The notes: generated from the letters alone by a model not told the origin. Counted from the first letter of the stretch, positions 1 to 9,356 are shown. The stretch: 64,000 nt of DNA from Sphingopyxis sp. H050 (GCF_001468265.1 NZ_LNRZ01000002.1:310001-374000), one strand, 5' to 3'. A program made the numbers and translations.

Positions 1-60
1 AATCCATTGCGGCGCGCGTTCGACCACGCGAAGGATCGTGTCGGTCAGCTCCCGTGTCAT
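1..60 (-). CDS. N-terminal part of a small unknown protein (possibly DUF6771-like), runs off the window
   Basis: Twenty codons are visible, starting with an ATG whose ATGA overlaps the TGA stop of the traD-like gene, so it is probably translationally coupled to it. The peptide begins MTRELTDTILRVVERAPQWI. I recall short sphingomonad proteins beginning this way beside tra genes, possibly the DUF6771 family, but that is memory rather than a match. It would be the last visible gene of the traC-traD-X operon read leftward. The function is unknown. Confidence 0.5.
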   Translation of the reverse strand, partial: MTRELTDTILRVVERAPQWI

Positions 61-374
61 GGCGCGCCTATGACAGATGGGTCGGAGTCGGGCAAGGCAT
101 CGGTCTCGAACGCACGTTTGCCGCGCCTCTTCCAGAGTGCAAAAGCGTGGGCGCCATCTTCGCTTCGCAGCTTGTCGGCCATCCAGAGGAAGGCGCCGTA
201 GAGCATCGCGCGATTATCGTCGGCGAGGTCGACGAGCTCGGCTTTGACGACAAGCCCTCCCAACTCGATGAGCTGGCGCGTGCGCTCGCGCCGCTTGACC
301 TGCCACTCGCGCATTCCGGTTCGTGCTCTCACCAACTCAAGCCGATGCCGCATGGCCGTCAGACGCCGGGTCAT
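57..374 (-). CDS. traD: Conjugal transfer protein TraD (Ti-plasmid-type small TraD)
   Basis: Small basic protein of the TraC-TraD pair that lies divergent to the relaxase gene traA in rhizobial and sphingomonad conjugative elements. It is presumed to help the relaxosome at oriT. The diagnostic part is the run RTRQLIELGGLVVKAELV followed by LADDNRAMLYGAFLWMADKL, the usual TraD core. The frame stays open up to 533, but the long N-terminus would lie inside traC. I place the start at ATG 374; ATG 353 and ATG 314 are alternatives that keep the core. The gene overlaps the traC 3' end in another frame and its stop overlaps the next ATG. No functional residues are known. The family call is good and the start uncertain. 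Confidence 0.75.
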   Translation of the reverse strand: MTRRLTAMRHRLELVRARTGMREWQVKRRERTRQLIELGGLVVKAELVDLADDNRAMLYGAFLWMADKLRSEDGAHAFALWKRRGKRAFETDALPDSDPSVIGAP

Positions 375-645
375 TCGCTGCGCCGCGATCAGGTCGCGCC
401 GCAGCCTTGCGTGGCCCGCGCTGAAAGAAGCCCGCGCCTGCCTTGCGCCAACCCTCCTTCGTGCTGGCATCCTTGGCCGCGACTGCGCCGAGCAACGCTC
501 CGGCGAGCATGTCGGCGTCGAGTGCATCGGCACCCGTCGCGATGACGAGTTCGCCGAGCTGGCGAACGCGGCGTTCCTTGAGCAGCTTTGCCTTGTCAGC
601 GAGCGCTTTCAGTTCCGAATCAATATCGCGGGGTTTGCGCATCAT
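337..645 (-). CDS. traC: Conjugal transfer protein TraC-type (TraC/TraD family, 102 aa)
   Basis: Small charged protein of the conjugative DNA-processing module. It begins MMRKPRDIDSELKALADK, followed by a helical KLLKERRVRQLGELVIATG segment typical of the sphingomonad TraC/TraD-annotated proteins. The C-terminus is Ala/Arg/Pro-rich and probably disordered. The start at 645 is supported by GGAGA about 5 nt upstream. The gene is transcribed away from traA, leaving about 170 bp between them, where a relaxase system would keep its promoters and possibly oriT. It is the first gene of the leftward traC-traD operon. The split of the names TraC and TraD differs between annotations, so the label is approximate. 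Confidence 0.72.
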   Translation of the reverse strand: MMRKPRDIDSELKALADKAKLLKERRVRQLGELVIATGADALDADMLAGALLGAVAAKDASTKEGWRKAGAGFFQRGPRKAAARPDRGAANDPASDGHAASA

Positions 646-814
646 AAGTCTCCATTGAGTGACGATGCGGCCATGATAGAAGAAGCGCAGCGCTAGCGCA
701 GTAGAGTCGCCAGGACAGACTGGGACCGCCTAGTCCAGCCCGAGAATTTATTCGAGGAGGGCGCGCTTATACGTCGTGCCGACGTGCGCTTGGTGGCGTA
801 GATGGATTGCCGTC

Positions 815-3754
815 ATGGCAATCTTTCACTTCTCCGCGAAAGTCATCGGGCGCGCTGCCGGGCGCAGCGCCGTTGCCGCAGCCGCCTATCGTGCGGGCGA
901 GCGGCTGCACGATGAACGGCTCGACCGCGACCATGATTTCCGCGCCAAGTCCGGCGTCGAGCATAACGAGATCATGTTGCCCGAAGGCGCGCCCGAACGC
1001 TTCTCGGATCGGGAAACCCTCTGGAACGAGGTCGAGGGATGCGAGAAGCGCAAGGACGCGCAGCTTGCTCGCGAGGTCGAATTTTCCATTCCGCGCGAGA
1101 TGAGCAAGGTCGATGGCATCGAGCTTGCCCGCGATTTCGTGCAGTCCGAATTTGTCGATCGCGGGATGATCGCGGATTTGAATGTGCATTGGGACATCGG
1201 TGCGGACGGCCAGCCCAAACCCCATGCCCATGTCATGCTCACCATGCGCGAGGTGGGTGAGGACGGTTTTGGGCAGAAGGTCCGCGAGTGGAACCGCACC
1301 GAACTTGTCGAGCAGTGGCGCGAGCGTTGGGCCAATCACGTCAACGCGCGGCTTGCCGAACTCGATATAGACGCCCGCATCGATCACCGATCCTTGGAAG
1401 CGCAGGGCATCGACCTTGAGCCGCAAGACAAGATCGGCCCCGCAGCCTCGCGCATGGGCGAGCGCGGGCTTGAGTCCGAGCGCATCGAGGATCATCGCGC
1501 CGTCGCGCAGCGCAACGGCGAACGCATCATCGCGGAGCCGCGCGTCGCGCTCGACGCAATCACCCACCATCAGGCGACGTTCACCAACCGCGACCTTGCG
1601 ATGTTCGTGCATCGCCACACCGACGGGAAGGATCAATACGACCGGGCGATGAGCGCTGTTCGCGGTTCGCCCGACTTGATCGAACTCGGCAAGGACGGGC
1701 GCGGCGAAGATCGCTTCACCAGCCGCGACATGATCGACACCGAACAGCGGTTGCAGCGCGCTTCGGAATTGATGGCGAAGCGCGAACGACATCGCGTGTC
1801 GGAGGGCGACCGGGAAAGCGCGCTTCGCGCGGCGGCGGCGCGCGGGCTGGACCTGTCAGGCGAGCAGCGCGCGGCGTTTGAACATGCGAGCGATGGCAGG
1901 GGTTTGAGTGTCGTCGTCGGTTACGCCGGGACCGGCAAGAGCGCGATGCTGGGCGTGGCGCGGGAGGCATGGGAAGAGGCCGGGTTCAATGTGCGCGGCG
2001 TCGCGCTGTCGGGCATCGCAGCCGAAGGGCTTGAGAATGGCTCTGGCATCGCCTCGCGCACCATCGCCAGCATGGAACATGGTTGGTCGCAGGGGCGCGA
2101 CATGCTCACGTCTCGCGATGTGCTGGTGATCGACGAGGCTGGCATGGTCGGCACCCGCCAGATGGAGCGCGTATTGTCCCATGCCGCCGACGCCGGCGCC
2201 AAGGTCGTGCTGGTCGGCGACCCGCAGCAGTTGCAGGCCATCGAGGCGGGTGCGGCGTTCCGGGCGATCCACGAACGGCATGGCGGCGTCGAGATTACGG
2301 AGGTTCGCCGCCAGCATGAGGGCTGGCAGCAGGACGCTACCCGGCATCTTGCGACCGGCCGAACCGGCGAGGCGATCAACGCCTACGCCGATCACGGTAT
2401 GGTTCACACCGCCGAGACGCGCGAACAGGCCCGGAGCGATCTTGTCGAGCGGTGGGATCGCGACCGGCAAGCGAACCCCGACGCCAGCCGGATCATCCTC
2501 ACTCACACCAATGCCGAGGTGCGCGAACTCAACGAGGCCGCGCGCGACCGGATGCGCGCGGCGGGCGAACTGGGCGACGATGTTCGCGTGAAAACCGAAC
2601 GCGGCGATCGTCCCTTCGCATCGGGGGACCGCATCATGTTCCTGCGTAATGAGCGCGGCCTTGAGGTGAAGAACGGCACGCTGGGCACCGTCGAACAGGT
2701 CAATCAGCAGGGCATGACCGTTCGCACCGATGACGGGCGCAACGTCGCATTCGACATGAAGGATTATGCTCATGTCGATCATGGCTATGCAGCCACGATC
2801 CACAAGGCGCAGGGCATGACCGTCGACCGTGGCCATGTGCTGGCGACACCCGGCATGGACCGTCATAGCAGCTATGTCGGTATGACACGCCACCGCGACG
2901 GCTTGGCCCTTCACTATGGCCGCGACGACTTCAAGGACGATGCCCAGCTTGCCCGCACCCTGTCCCGCGAGCGCGCGAAAGACATGGCGAGCGATTATGC
3001 CCGCGTCGATCCGGCCAAGGAGTTCGCCGAGCGGCGCGGCATTGGCGAGCGCGTCGCGGAAATCGCCCGCGCGGGTGCGGAGAAGGCGCGCGGGATCTTC
3101 GACGGGTTGCGCCTCTCGCTGCAGGGCCAGCAGCGTGAGCAGGGCATGTTCGCGGGCTTCCGTCCGCCTGAACAGAGGAGTGAGCAGGCACAGACCCAGC
3201 CCTCCCATGCCACCGGCCAGCGTCGCGCCGTCGAACGCTATGCGCGCGCGGTGAACGAGGTCGCCCGGATGCGCGACCGGGGCTTGCCCGTGCTGCCCCA
3301 TCAGCATGACGCCCTGAACAGGGCGGGAGAGGCATTAGACGCGATCCGGCCTCACGCCTCCACCGACTTGCAGAACGCCCTCCAGCGCCAGCCGGAGCTT
3401 ATCCACGAGGCCGCGGAGGGGCGCAGCCAGGCTGCGGTGCAGGCGATGAACAAGGAAGCGGAACTGCGGGCCGATCCGTTCCAGCGCGCCGATCGCTTTG
3501 TCGAGGGCTGGAAGCAGCTCCGGCAGGCGCAGGACGATCTACGGCGCGACGGCGATTTCCGGGGTGCGAAGCGCGTCGGGCAGGAAATGGCGGGCATGGC
3601 GAAGAGCCTCGAACGCGACGCGCAGGTCGAATCGCTGCTGCGCGGGCGCAGCCGGGAATTGGGAATTGATGCGGCCATGGGCCGCAGCGTGGCGCGCGAT
3701 CTCGCGGACTCGGTGCCGTTCGATCACGGCCGCAACCTTGGCATGAGCCGATAG
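815..3754 (+). CDS. traA: Ti-type conjugative relaxase-helicase TraA (MobA/MobL N-domain plus RecD-like helicase)
   Basis: Nicks oriT and unwinds the transferred strand in conjugation. The 979-aa protein has an N-terminal MobA/MobL (MOBQ-type) relaxase domain (about 1-230) with the metal-binding HAHVMLTMREV motif near residue 140. A superfamily-1 helicase follows, with Walker A GYAGTGKSA (about 369), DEAG Walker B (about 440), GDPQQLQAI, and the late motif ATIHKAQGMT with YVGMTR. The C-terminal 200 residues are charged and helical. I chose ATG 815 because MAIFHFSAKVIGR is the conserved family N-terminus; the frame extends 39 nt further upstream. Length is normal for the family and there is no frameshift. 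Nine bases separate it from the DUF6118 gene. Confidence 0.93.
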   Translation: MAIFHFSAKVIGRAAGRSAVAAAAYRAGERLHDERLDRDHDFRAKSGVEHNEIMLPEGAPERFSDRETLWNEVEGCEKRKDAQLAREVEFSIPREMSKVDGIELARDFVQSEFVDRGMIADLNVHWDIGADGQPKPHAHVMLTMREVGEDGFGQKVREWNRTELVEQWRERWANHVNARLAELDIDARIDHRSLEAQGIDLEPQDKIGPAASRMGERGLESERIEDHRAVAQRNGERIIAEPRVALDAITHHQATFTNRDLAMFVHRHTDGKDQYDRAMSAVRGSPDLIELGKDGRGEDRFTSRDMIDTEQRLQRASELMAKRERHRVSEGDRESALRAAAARGLDLSGEQRAAFEHASDGRGLSVVVGYAGTGKSAMLGVAREAWEEAGFNVRGVALSGIAAEGLENGSGIASRTIASMEHGWSQGRDMLTSRDVLVIDEAGMVGTRQMERVLSHAADAGAKVVLVGDPQQLQAIEAGAAFRAIHERHGGVEITEVRRQHEGWQQDATRHLATGRTGEAINAYADHGMVHTAETREQARSDLVERWDRDRQANPDASRIILTHTNAEVRELNEAARDRMRAAGELGDDVRVKTERGDRPFASGDRIMFLRNERGLEVKNGTLGTVEQVNQQGMTVRTDDGRNVAFDMKDYAHVDHGYAATIHKAQGMTVDRGHVLATPGMDRHSSYVGMTRHRDGLALHYGRDDFKDDAQLARTLSRERAKDMASDYARVDPAKEFAERRGIGERVAEIARAGAEKARGIFDGLRLSLQGQQREQGMFAGFRPPEQRSEQAQTQPSHATGQRRAVERYARAVNEVARMRDRGLPVLPHQHDALNRAGEALDAIRPHASTDLQNALQRQPELIHEAAEGRSQAAVQAMNKEAELRADPFQRADRFVEGWKQLRQAQDDLRRDGDFRGAKRVGQEMAGMAKSLERDAQVESLLRGRSRELGIDAAMGRSVARDLADSVPFDHGRNLGMSR

Positions 3755-3763
3755 GAGGACAGC

Positions 3764-4468
3764 ATGAATAGTGACAGACAGCTACCCCGACTGCCCTATG
3801 ACGAGCCGGACTCCGATCCGGCGACGCGGGCGTTCAACCGGCTAGAAGGCGAAATGGCGATGATGCGCCGTGCGGTCGAACATCTCGCAACCGAGAAATC
3901 AGAGATCGACATTCCCGATTACAGCAAGACGCTGGGCGAGATGGCGAACCGGCTTGTCTCCATCGAGCGCCAGCCCGCCATGCAGATGACTCCGGAAGAC
4001 TTCGAGGCGCGGATGACGGCGGCGGCGGCACGAGCGCGACGCGACGACGAGGTCTTGATTGTGGCTGCGAAGCGGGAGCGTGGCGAGGCAATCCGCGATC
4101 TGCGGGCGATCATCGGCACGGCCAACTCCATCTACGAGCAAAAAAGACTTCGTTGGTGGTATGTCGGCGGCGGCTTGCTCGCCGGGTGCCTCCTGTGGTC
4201 GGTGCTTCCCGGATTTGTCGCGCGCACCCTTCCGACAAGCTGGCACCTGCCGGAACGCATCGCCGCGCGCACCGTTCGTGAGCCGACCCTATGGGAAGCG
4301 GGGACTCGGATCATGCACGCTGATAGTCCGGCGGCGTGGCAGGCCATCGCCGAGGCCGCCGACATGCGCCGTGACAACCGCGAGGTGATCGACGCTTGCT
4401 TGCAGCGGGCCACCAAGGTCAGGCAGCCGGTGCGGTGCACGATTAGAGTGAGGAACCGGCAACTTTGA
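3764..4468 (+). CDS. DUF6118 family membrane protein of sphingomonad mobile elements
   Basis: A 234-aa protein found downstream of traA in sphingomonad conjugative elements; its function is unknown. The N-terminal half is helical with the phrase IDIPDYSKTLGEMANRL near residue 48. An MTPEDFEARMTAAAARARR segment follows, then one hydrophobic helix WWYVGGGLLAGCLLWSVLPG (about 127-146). The C-terminal domain carries one conserved-looking Cys in EVIDACLQRA and another in QPVRCTIR near the end. This layout matches what I remember as DUF6118. An AGGAGG-like site in the spacer after the traA stop supports ATG 3764. It is probably co-transcribed with traA. Confidence 0.8.
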   Translation: MNSDRQLPRLPYDEPDSDPATRAFNRLEGEMAMMRRAVEHLATEKSEIDIPDYSKTLGEMANRLVSIERQPAMQMTPEDFEARMTAAAARARRDDEVLIVAAKRERGEAIRDLRAIIGTANSIYEQKRLRWWYVGGGLLAGCLLWSVLPGFVARTLPTSWHLPERIAARTVREPTLWEAGTRIMHADSPAAWQAIAEAADMRRDNREVIDACLQRATKVRQPVRCTIRVRNRQL

Positions 4469-4581
4469 GCATATCGCGCGGGGCAGCCCGACGAAGCCTG
4501 CTGTCAGCAAACGACCGATAACGGCTTTCCGACAACAAAATCTCGTTGCGCAAAAGCTGCTGTTCGTGACAGCATCGGTGG

Positions 4582-5184
4582 ATGCTAAAACTGCACTTTG
4601 CTCCCCTTACTCGCTCCGTCAGAATCAGATGGTTCTTGGAAGAGTTGGGGCTCGAATACGAGTTATTACGTTCAGAGTATAATCGAGACGGTAGCAGGGG
4701 ATTCACCCAGAATACCCCGTCAGGCCAATACCCATACATTGAAGACGGCGATGTCGCTCTTTCAGAGTCGGGGGCGATCGTCCAATATCTCTTGGAGCGG
4801 TATGGAAATGGGCAGCTCGAGCCGCCTATCGGATCAAAGGATCGTGCCGCCTATCTCTACTGGCTGCATTTTGCAGAAGGCACAGCCGCCAATGCCATCA
4901 ATACGACCGTTTGGTTGACAGTCTACCGGGATGATGCGGATCGACATCAGGAAATCATCAGCGCGGTGCGTGACAGCGCAAACACGGTGTTTAACAAGAT
5001 TGAAGCAGCCCTCGCTACCCAGCCATATATTACCGGAAACGATTTTTCGGCTGCTGACATCATGATGGGCTTTACACTGGGGTCCGCGAAGTGGCTTCAA
5101 CTGCTCACCGATGCGCATCCCAAAACGCTTGAGTATGTTGACAGATTATTCGCCCGCCCGGCGTTGCAAAAGTCGCTTAGCTAA
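4582..5184 (+). CDS. Glutathione S-transferase family protein
   Basis: A 200-aa cytosolic GST-fold protein that would conjugate glutathione to electrophiles. Residues 1-80 form the thioredoxin-like domain: MLKLHFAPLTRSVRIRWFLEELG with the conserved cis-Pro region NTPSGQYPYIEDGDVALSES, where ES is the usual gamma-glutamyl contact. The C-terminal all-helical domain contains GNDFSAADIMMGFTLG, the N-capping box typical of GSTs. The codons are clearly AT-richer than in the neighbouring genes (many TAT, AAT, GAT, ATT), suggesting separate acquisition. It lies between the conjugative genes and an IS21 remnant with no operon partner. The substrate is unknown. Confidence 0.9.
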   Translation: MLKLHFAPLTRSVRIRWFLEELGLEYELLRSEYNRDGSRGFTQNTPSGQYPYIEDGDVALSESGAIVQYLLERYGNGQLEPPIGSKDRAAYLYWLHFAEGTAANAINTTVWLTVYRDDADRHQEIISAVRDSANTVFNKIEAALATQPYITGNDFSAADIMMGFTLGSAKWLQLLTDAHPKTLEYVDRLFARPALQKSLS

Positions 5185-5456
5185 ATTCGGCAATTTGGCT
5201 GCCTTGGTCTGCGATTGGCGATAATTCGACAGTCCAGATTTTACCATTTCCGGTGAGACGTGAGCCAAATAGTTGAGCATCATTCGCTATCCGAACGGCC
5301 AGTGGCCTAAAATAAGATTTGAAGCAGCGCTGTTTCCGTCCCGTTGCGTTCCGAATCATATCAATTCGGCCCACGGGAAATGTGGGAACGCCTGTGGTGT
5401 CAGGTTTGGGCAATTTTGAAGTTTTCACGTAAAATCAACGCGATAAACCGCTTGAC

Positions 5457-5978
5457 TGGTGACCCCTACGGAAAACCCAAGTGTGTCAAACGGCGTTCAA
5501 ACGGGACCCCCGATCGGCGTCGAAGAGGGAGCCCCTTTTCGGATATGATGTTGGTTTGTTGAGGTGAGCCTAGCGCTGCGTGCGGCGGAGGGCGGGCGTA
5601 GCCCGACCGGAGACGCGCGCAGCGCAAGATAGATTTTAAAGCGGCCGAACCGGGCGGCAATTTGCGGTTTTTGAAGCGCCAGCTGTCGTTGCCGGTCTCG
5701 ACGATATCGCAATGGTGGGTGACGCGGTCGAGCAGGGCCGTGGTCATTTTGGGGTGGCCGAACACGGTAGGCCATTCGCCGAAGGCGAGGTTCGTAGTGA
5801 TGATGACGCTGGTACGCTCATAAAGCTTGCTGATGAGGTGGAACAGCAACTGTCCTCCCGAGCGCGCAAAGGGCAGATATCCAAGCTCATCGAGCACCAC
5901 CAGGTCGAGCCGCGATAGCTGTGCCGCCAGGGTCCCGCCCTTGCTGATCCGGGTCTCCTCTTCGAGGCGTGTCACCAT
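5457..5978 (-). mobile_element. Remnant of an IS21-family insertion sequence (istB end only)
   Basis: Only the istB-proximal end of an IS21-type element remains. The protein similarity to IstB starts abruptly at about 5975 and runs leftward. The outer end is placed between 5457 and 5490, where the sequence reads TGACCCCTACGG and then TGTGTCAAACGGCGTTCAAA, the kind of TG-starting, repeat-rich terminus these elements have. The istA gene and the other end are absent. The exact outer boundary cannot be fixed from one end. Apart from this, the 280 bp between the GST gene and the remnant show no gene I can support. Confidence 0.65.
5466..5978 (-). pseudogene. istB: Truncated IS21 helper ATPase IstB (C-terminal half)
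   Basis: IstB is the AAA+ helper of the IS21 transposase. The visible part covers Walker B ([15 protein letters not shown]), the sensor region ([18 protein letters not shown]) and the C-terminal [19 protein letters not shown]. The first 120 or so residues, including the Walker A P-loop, are missing, and the sequence before [11 protein letters not shown] is unrelated. The frame continues about 60 codons past the usual family end, into the IS terminus, so the native stop may have been lost or lies further out in this subfamily. It cannot act as an ATPase without the P-loop. Confidence 0.85.
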
Positions 5979-6028
5979 TTAGGGCCAAGTAGCCCTATAC
6001 GCGTCCGCTATCCGGCCGGAAGCACCCC

Positions 6029-6059
6029 AAAAAAGAGCTGGCTTCGGCGAAGCCAGCTC
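6029..6059 (-). terminator. Rho-independent terminator of the TonB-receptor gene
   Basis: A perfect 11-bp stem (GAGCTGGCTTC with GAAGCCAGCTC, 6035-6059) closes a 3-nt loop. Read on the minus strand it is followed by six T. It lies 54 bp after the stop of the leftward TonB-dependent receptor gene. Confidence 0.88.
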
Positions 6060-6112
6060 GAGTCAGGATGAACAGGTCTGCGAGAGCGCCGACATCATGA
6101 TCGGCCCCATAG

Positions 6113-9100
6113 CTAGAATTTCGCCTTGATCGATGCGTAGAAGGAGCGCCCGATCACGTCGTAAGTCGCAGCATCGGTCGTCAGCGGCGAAGCGCTGATG
6201 AACGGCGGCGCCTTGTCGGTCAGATTCGTCACACCCAATCCGAAGGAGAAGCGCTTGTCGATATCGAAGTCCGCGTTGAGATCGAGATAATTGTAAGCCG
6301 GAACCCCGGGGGTCGCCGAGGCCGGATTGGCAACTACGTCCGAATGGACCATCGCCGAGATATGCCGCCACAGAAGTGACAGGCTGAAATCATCGTTTGA
6401 ATAGGTGATGCGGGTGTTGATCTTCCACTCGGGATGCGAAATCCCGCCGCCGACACCGCCGAACCCGGCGCTTCCGGCATAGTTGAGCGTGGGTGATCCC
6501 AGAAGGCCCGCCACCTTGTACTGGCGCAGGTAGGATGCGGTCGTGCTGAATTCGAGCGCGCCCGCCGACGGCGACATCCCGAGCGCTTCGAGCCCGAAAC
6601 CCCAAGTGAACTGGGTATCGATGCCTGCGACCGTGTAGGTGGCGAAGTTGAAGAGCCCCTGCTGGCCCAACGCAATCTGCCCGGTCAGAGGATCGCGCGA
6701 AATGCGCTGACAATAGGCGTTGTTCACCGAATAGGATGGATTGCTCGCGCCATCCGAATTGAAACAGCGCGGCAGGATATCCGAAAGCAGCAGCGATCCG
6801 ATCGCGTCCTTGATCCGGATATTGTAATAATCCACCGACAGGCTGACCTTGTCGAACAGCTTGCTGTCGAAACGCGGTGTCAACACCACCCCGAACGAAT
6901 AGGTCTTGGCCCGCTCCGGCGTCAGATTGACGTTACTGCCATCCTGCCCGGCGACGGTTGAAATGCCATAGGTATAGGTCGGATAGATCGCCGCGGGAAC
7001 GCCCTGTGCCTGGCACAGCGCCTGCACCTGGCTCGCGCTCCCCCCGGTGCGATAGATGCTGCCGACCGCGCAGGGATCGCCCGCATTCGGGCCCGTCCCG
7101 ATCGGCAGCTGCGCGACCGACGTCGGCCCGAACAGATTGCCGAGGCTGGGCGCGCGGATCGCGACAGAATAGCTGCCGCGCACGAACACCGGCTCGACGG
7201 GACGCCAGCTCAGATCGGCCTTGTAGGTGTGCTGCCCCCCGAACAGGCTATAATCCGAATAGCGATAGCCGAGGTTTGCTGTGAGTTCCTGGAAGAAGGG
7301 CGTATCCCTGAGGATCGGCACGAGCAATTCGGCGAAAACCTCGCTGACCTTCTGCTTCCCCGACGCCGCGCTCACAAATCCGTAGCCGATCGAATCGTTG
7401 GTCGAGAGTGTCGAATCGGGAAGATAATCGAACGAAGTCTGGCGGTTCCCGGCACCGAGCGCGAAGCTCAGATCACCCGCCGGAAGAGTGAAAAGAGGGC
7501 CCTGGATCGTCGCCTCGACGATCCTTTGCGACTGGTCGTTCACGTTGATGTTCGTGCGACCAACATATTCGAGGCAGCCCGGGCTGAGCGGATCGAGACC
7601 GAGCGGATTCCAAGCATAGCCGCGGCAGGTGCCAGCGGGGCCGCTGTAGTTGGCGGTCCCGTTGAGTACGCTCGTGACGGCCGCGAGGCTGATATCACCC
7701 GCCATCACGTTGACGAATTTCGACTTTCCGTAGGATCCGTAGACATTCCATTGCAACGAGGTGCCCGGAATTTCGCCTTTCAGGCCCAATACGGCTTGCC
7801 AGACGTCATTGTCGAAAGACGACAGGCGGTTGCCGAGCGTGGTCAGCGCCTTGGTGACGATGATATTTCCGGTCGGGGTTGGCGTGATCGAATTCAGAAT
7901 GGCGCGCAGATCGGCGTTGCCCGTCAGGAAGGGATTGTTCTGGGGCACCAGCAAGGGTGCCGACGGTTTCGACGAGCCGGGCCCGGTCCGGCTGAAGGCT
8001 TCCGAACGCAGATAGCCGAATTGGGCATAGCCGGTAATTTCGGGGCTGAATTCATAGGTCAGCCGCGCAAAGGCATTGTAGCGTTTCAGCGGGACCTGGA
8101 CGGCGAAATATTGGCCGAGTGCGATCTGGACCTGGCGGCAGTTGCTGCTGATGTTGAGGCCCACGACGCCCTGGTTGAGGCCGCGATAGTTCTGGACGCA
8201 ATTGGTTCCGGCAAGGTCGGTGAATATCGTGCCGTCGCCATTGACCCCGATCGCCCCGTTATAGAGGCCGCTGCCGGAAATCGGCGTAGTTCCGGCATAT
8301 CGCGCCAGAACGGCGTTGACGGCAGCGATCGTCGGCGCGCCGCCGCCATAGTTTCCGGCCGCGATAATGCCTTCCGGAGGGCGGGCAAGCTGCCGGATAT
8401 TGGCGAAAAAGGGCCGGGCGCTGCCGATCACCGCCCCGCGTTCTGCATATTCCACGGCAAAGAGGAAATTGCCGCGGTCCTCGGCGAAATCCGCACCGAA
8501 GGCAGCGCTCACGCTGGTGGTATCGCCGTCGCCTTGGTCGGTAATCCCCTTTTTCGCGGACAGTTCGAGGCCGTCCAGATTTGTGCGCAGCTTGAAATTG
8601 GTAACCCCGGCGACCGCATCCGATCCATAGGTCGCCGACGCGCCGCCGGTGATCACCTCGACCGACCCGATCAGCGACGATGGAATGGTGTTGAGATCGA
8701 TGGCGCCATCGGGGCTCGACGGCATGAGCCGGCGACCATCGAGCAAAACGAGCGAGCGGTTCGGGCCGAGCCCGCGCAGGTCGCTGTAGGACTGGCCGCC
8801 GCCAAAGCCGATGGTGCCCTGCGTGTCGCCGACCTCGGCGGCGCCTTGCCCACCCGCAAATTGCGGCAACTGTCCGATCACCTTGTCGAGCGAAGGCTGC
8901 CCCGTCGCGGAAAGTTCGCTTTCGCCGACGGTGGAAATCGGGCTAGAAGACCGCGCATCGCGGCGCGCGATCAGCGAGCCCGTTACGATAATTTCCGCAT
9001 TGCCTGCCGCATCGGATGTTTCCGCACCTTCGACGGCGGTCGCGTCGACCTCCTGAGCGCGAGCGGTACCGGCCGGGACACCGATCAGGCCGGCGACGCA

Positions 9101-9238
9101 TCCCGCGAGCGTCACGCTCGAAAGGCGGACGGCGGGAACGCGCGACACCGCGACCTTCGCCATCATCGCGATCGCAATCGATCCGCTACTGCTTTGCGAA
9201 TAGGCCCATAGCTTCCGGGCGCGCACCTTGCCTGCCAT
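6113..9238 (-). CDS. Large TonB-dependent outer-membrane receptor (1041 aa)
   Basis: Outer-membrane beta-barrel that imports a bound ligand with energy from TonB-ExbBD. After an N-terminal export region the protein shows a TonB-box-like AEIIVTGS (about 81-88). The plug domain has LVLLDGRRLMPSSPDG and EVITGGASATYGSDAVAGVTNF, and the barrel ends with the classical terminal Phe (ASIKAKF). A strong AGGGGAGGA precedes ATG 9238. The signal sequence is unusually far inside, so ATG at residue 25 or 26 (MMAKVAVSRV) could be the true start. The plug type is the sphingomonad nutrient-receptor class rather than a classical siderophore class. Neighbouring carboxylate transporter and sensor genes suggest a carboxylate or metal-carboxylate ligand, which is inference. 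Confidence 0.92.
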   Translation of the reverse strand: MAGKVRARKLWAYSQSSSGSIAIAMMAKVAVSRVPAVRLSSVTLAGCVAGLIGVPAGTARAQEVDATAVEGAETSDAAGNAEIIVTGSLIARRDARSSSPISTVGESELSATGQPSLDKVIGQLPQFAGGQGAAEVGDTQGTIGFGGGQSYSDLRGLGPNRSLVLLDGRRLMPSSPDGAIDLNTIPSSLIGSVEVITGGASATYGSDAVAGVTNFKLRTNLDGLELSAKKGITDQGDGDTTSVSAAFGADFAEDRGNFLFAVEYAERGAVIGSARPFFANIRQLARPPEGIIAAGNYGGGAPTIAAVNAVLARYAGTTPISGSGLYNGAIGVNGDGTIFTDLAGTNCVQNYRGLNQGVVGLNISSNCRQVQIALGQYFAVQVPLKRYNAFARLTYEFSPEITGYAQFGYLRSEAFSRTGPGSSKPSAPLLVPQNNPFLTGNADLRAILNSITPTPTGNIIVTKALTTLGNRLSSFDNDVWQAVLGLKGEIPGTSLQWNVYGSYGKSKFVNVMAGDISLAAVTSVLNGTANYSGPAGTCRGYAWNPLGLDPLSPGCLEYVGRTNINVNDQSQRIVEATIQGPLFTLPAGDLSFALGAGNRQTSFDYLPDSTLSTNDSIGYGFVSAASGKQKVSEVFAELLVPILRDTPFFQELTANLGYRYSDYSLFGGQHTYKADLSWRPVEPVFVRGSYSVAIRAPSLGNLFGPTSVAQLPIGTGPNAGDPCAVGSIYRTGGSASQVQALCQAQGVPAAIYPTYTYGISTVAGQDGSNVNLTPERAKTYSFGVVLTPRFDSKLFDKVSLSVDYYNIRIKDAIGSLLLSDILPRCFNSDGASNPSYSVNNAYCQRISRDPLTGQIALGQQGLFNFATYTVAGIDTQFTWGFGLEALGMSPSAGALEFSTTASYLRQYKVAGLLGSPTLNYAGSAGFGGVGGGISHPEWKINTRITYSNDDFSLSLLWRHISAMVHSDVVANPASATPGVPAYNYLDLNADFDIDKRFSFGLGVTNLTDKAPPFISASPLTTDAATYDVIGRSFYASIKAKF

Positions 9239-9356
9239 AAATCCTCCCCTGACCGGTCTTGCCGATCACTTGTTGCGGACCCGATTCTTCGAGCCTCTTT
9301 TCCCACATTAGGCACGCAAGCTGTCACCAAGCTGTCGCCGCCCGACATGCAGGGAA

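Noticed and set aside
5177-5428. 83-codon minus-strand frame between the GST gene and the IS21 remnant
   Set aside because: No ribosome site, no recognisable domain, and it starts within AT-rich non-coding sequence; might be a decayed fragment but cannot be supported.
7229-9211. 660-codon open frame on the plus strand antisense to the TonB receptor
   Set aside because: It is a GC-rich shadow of the receptor gene: no ribosome site, no domain, and the opposite strand has clear receptor motifs.
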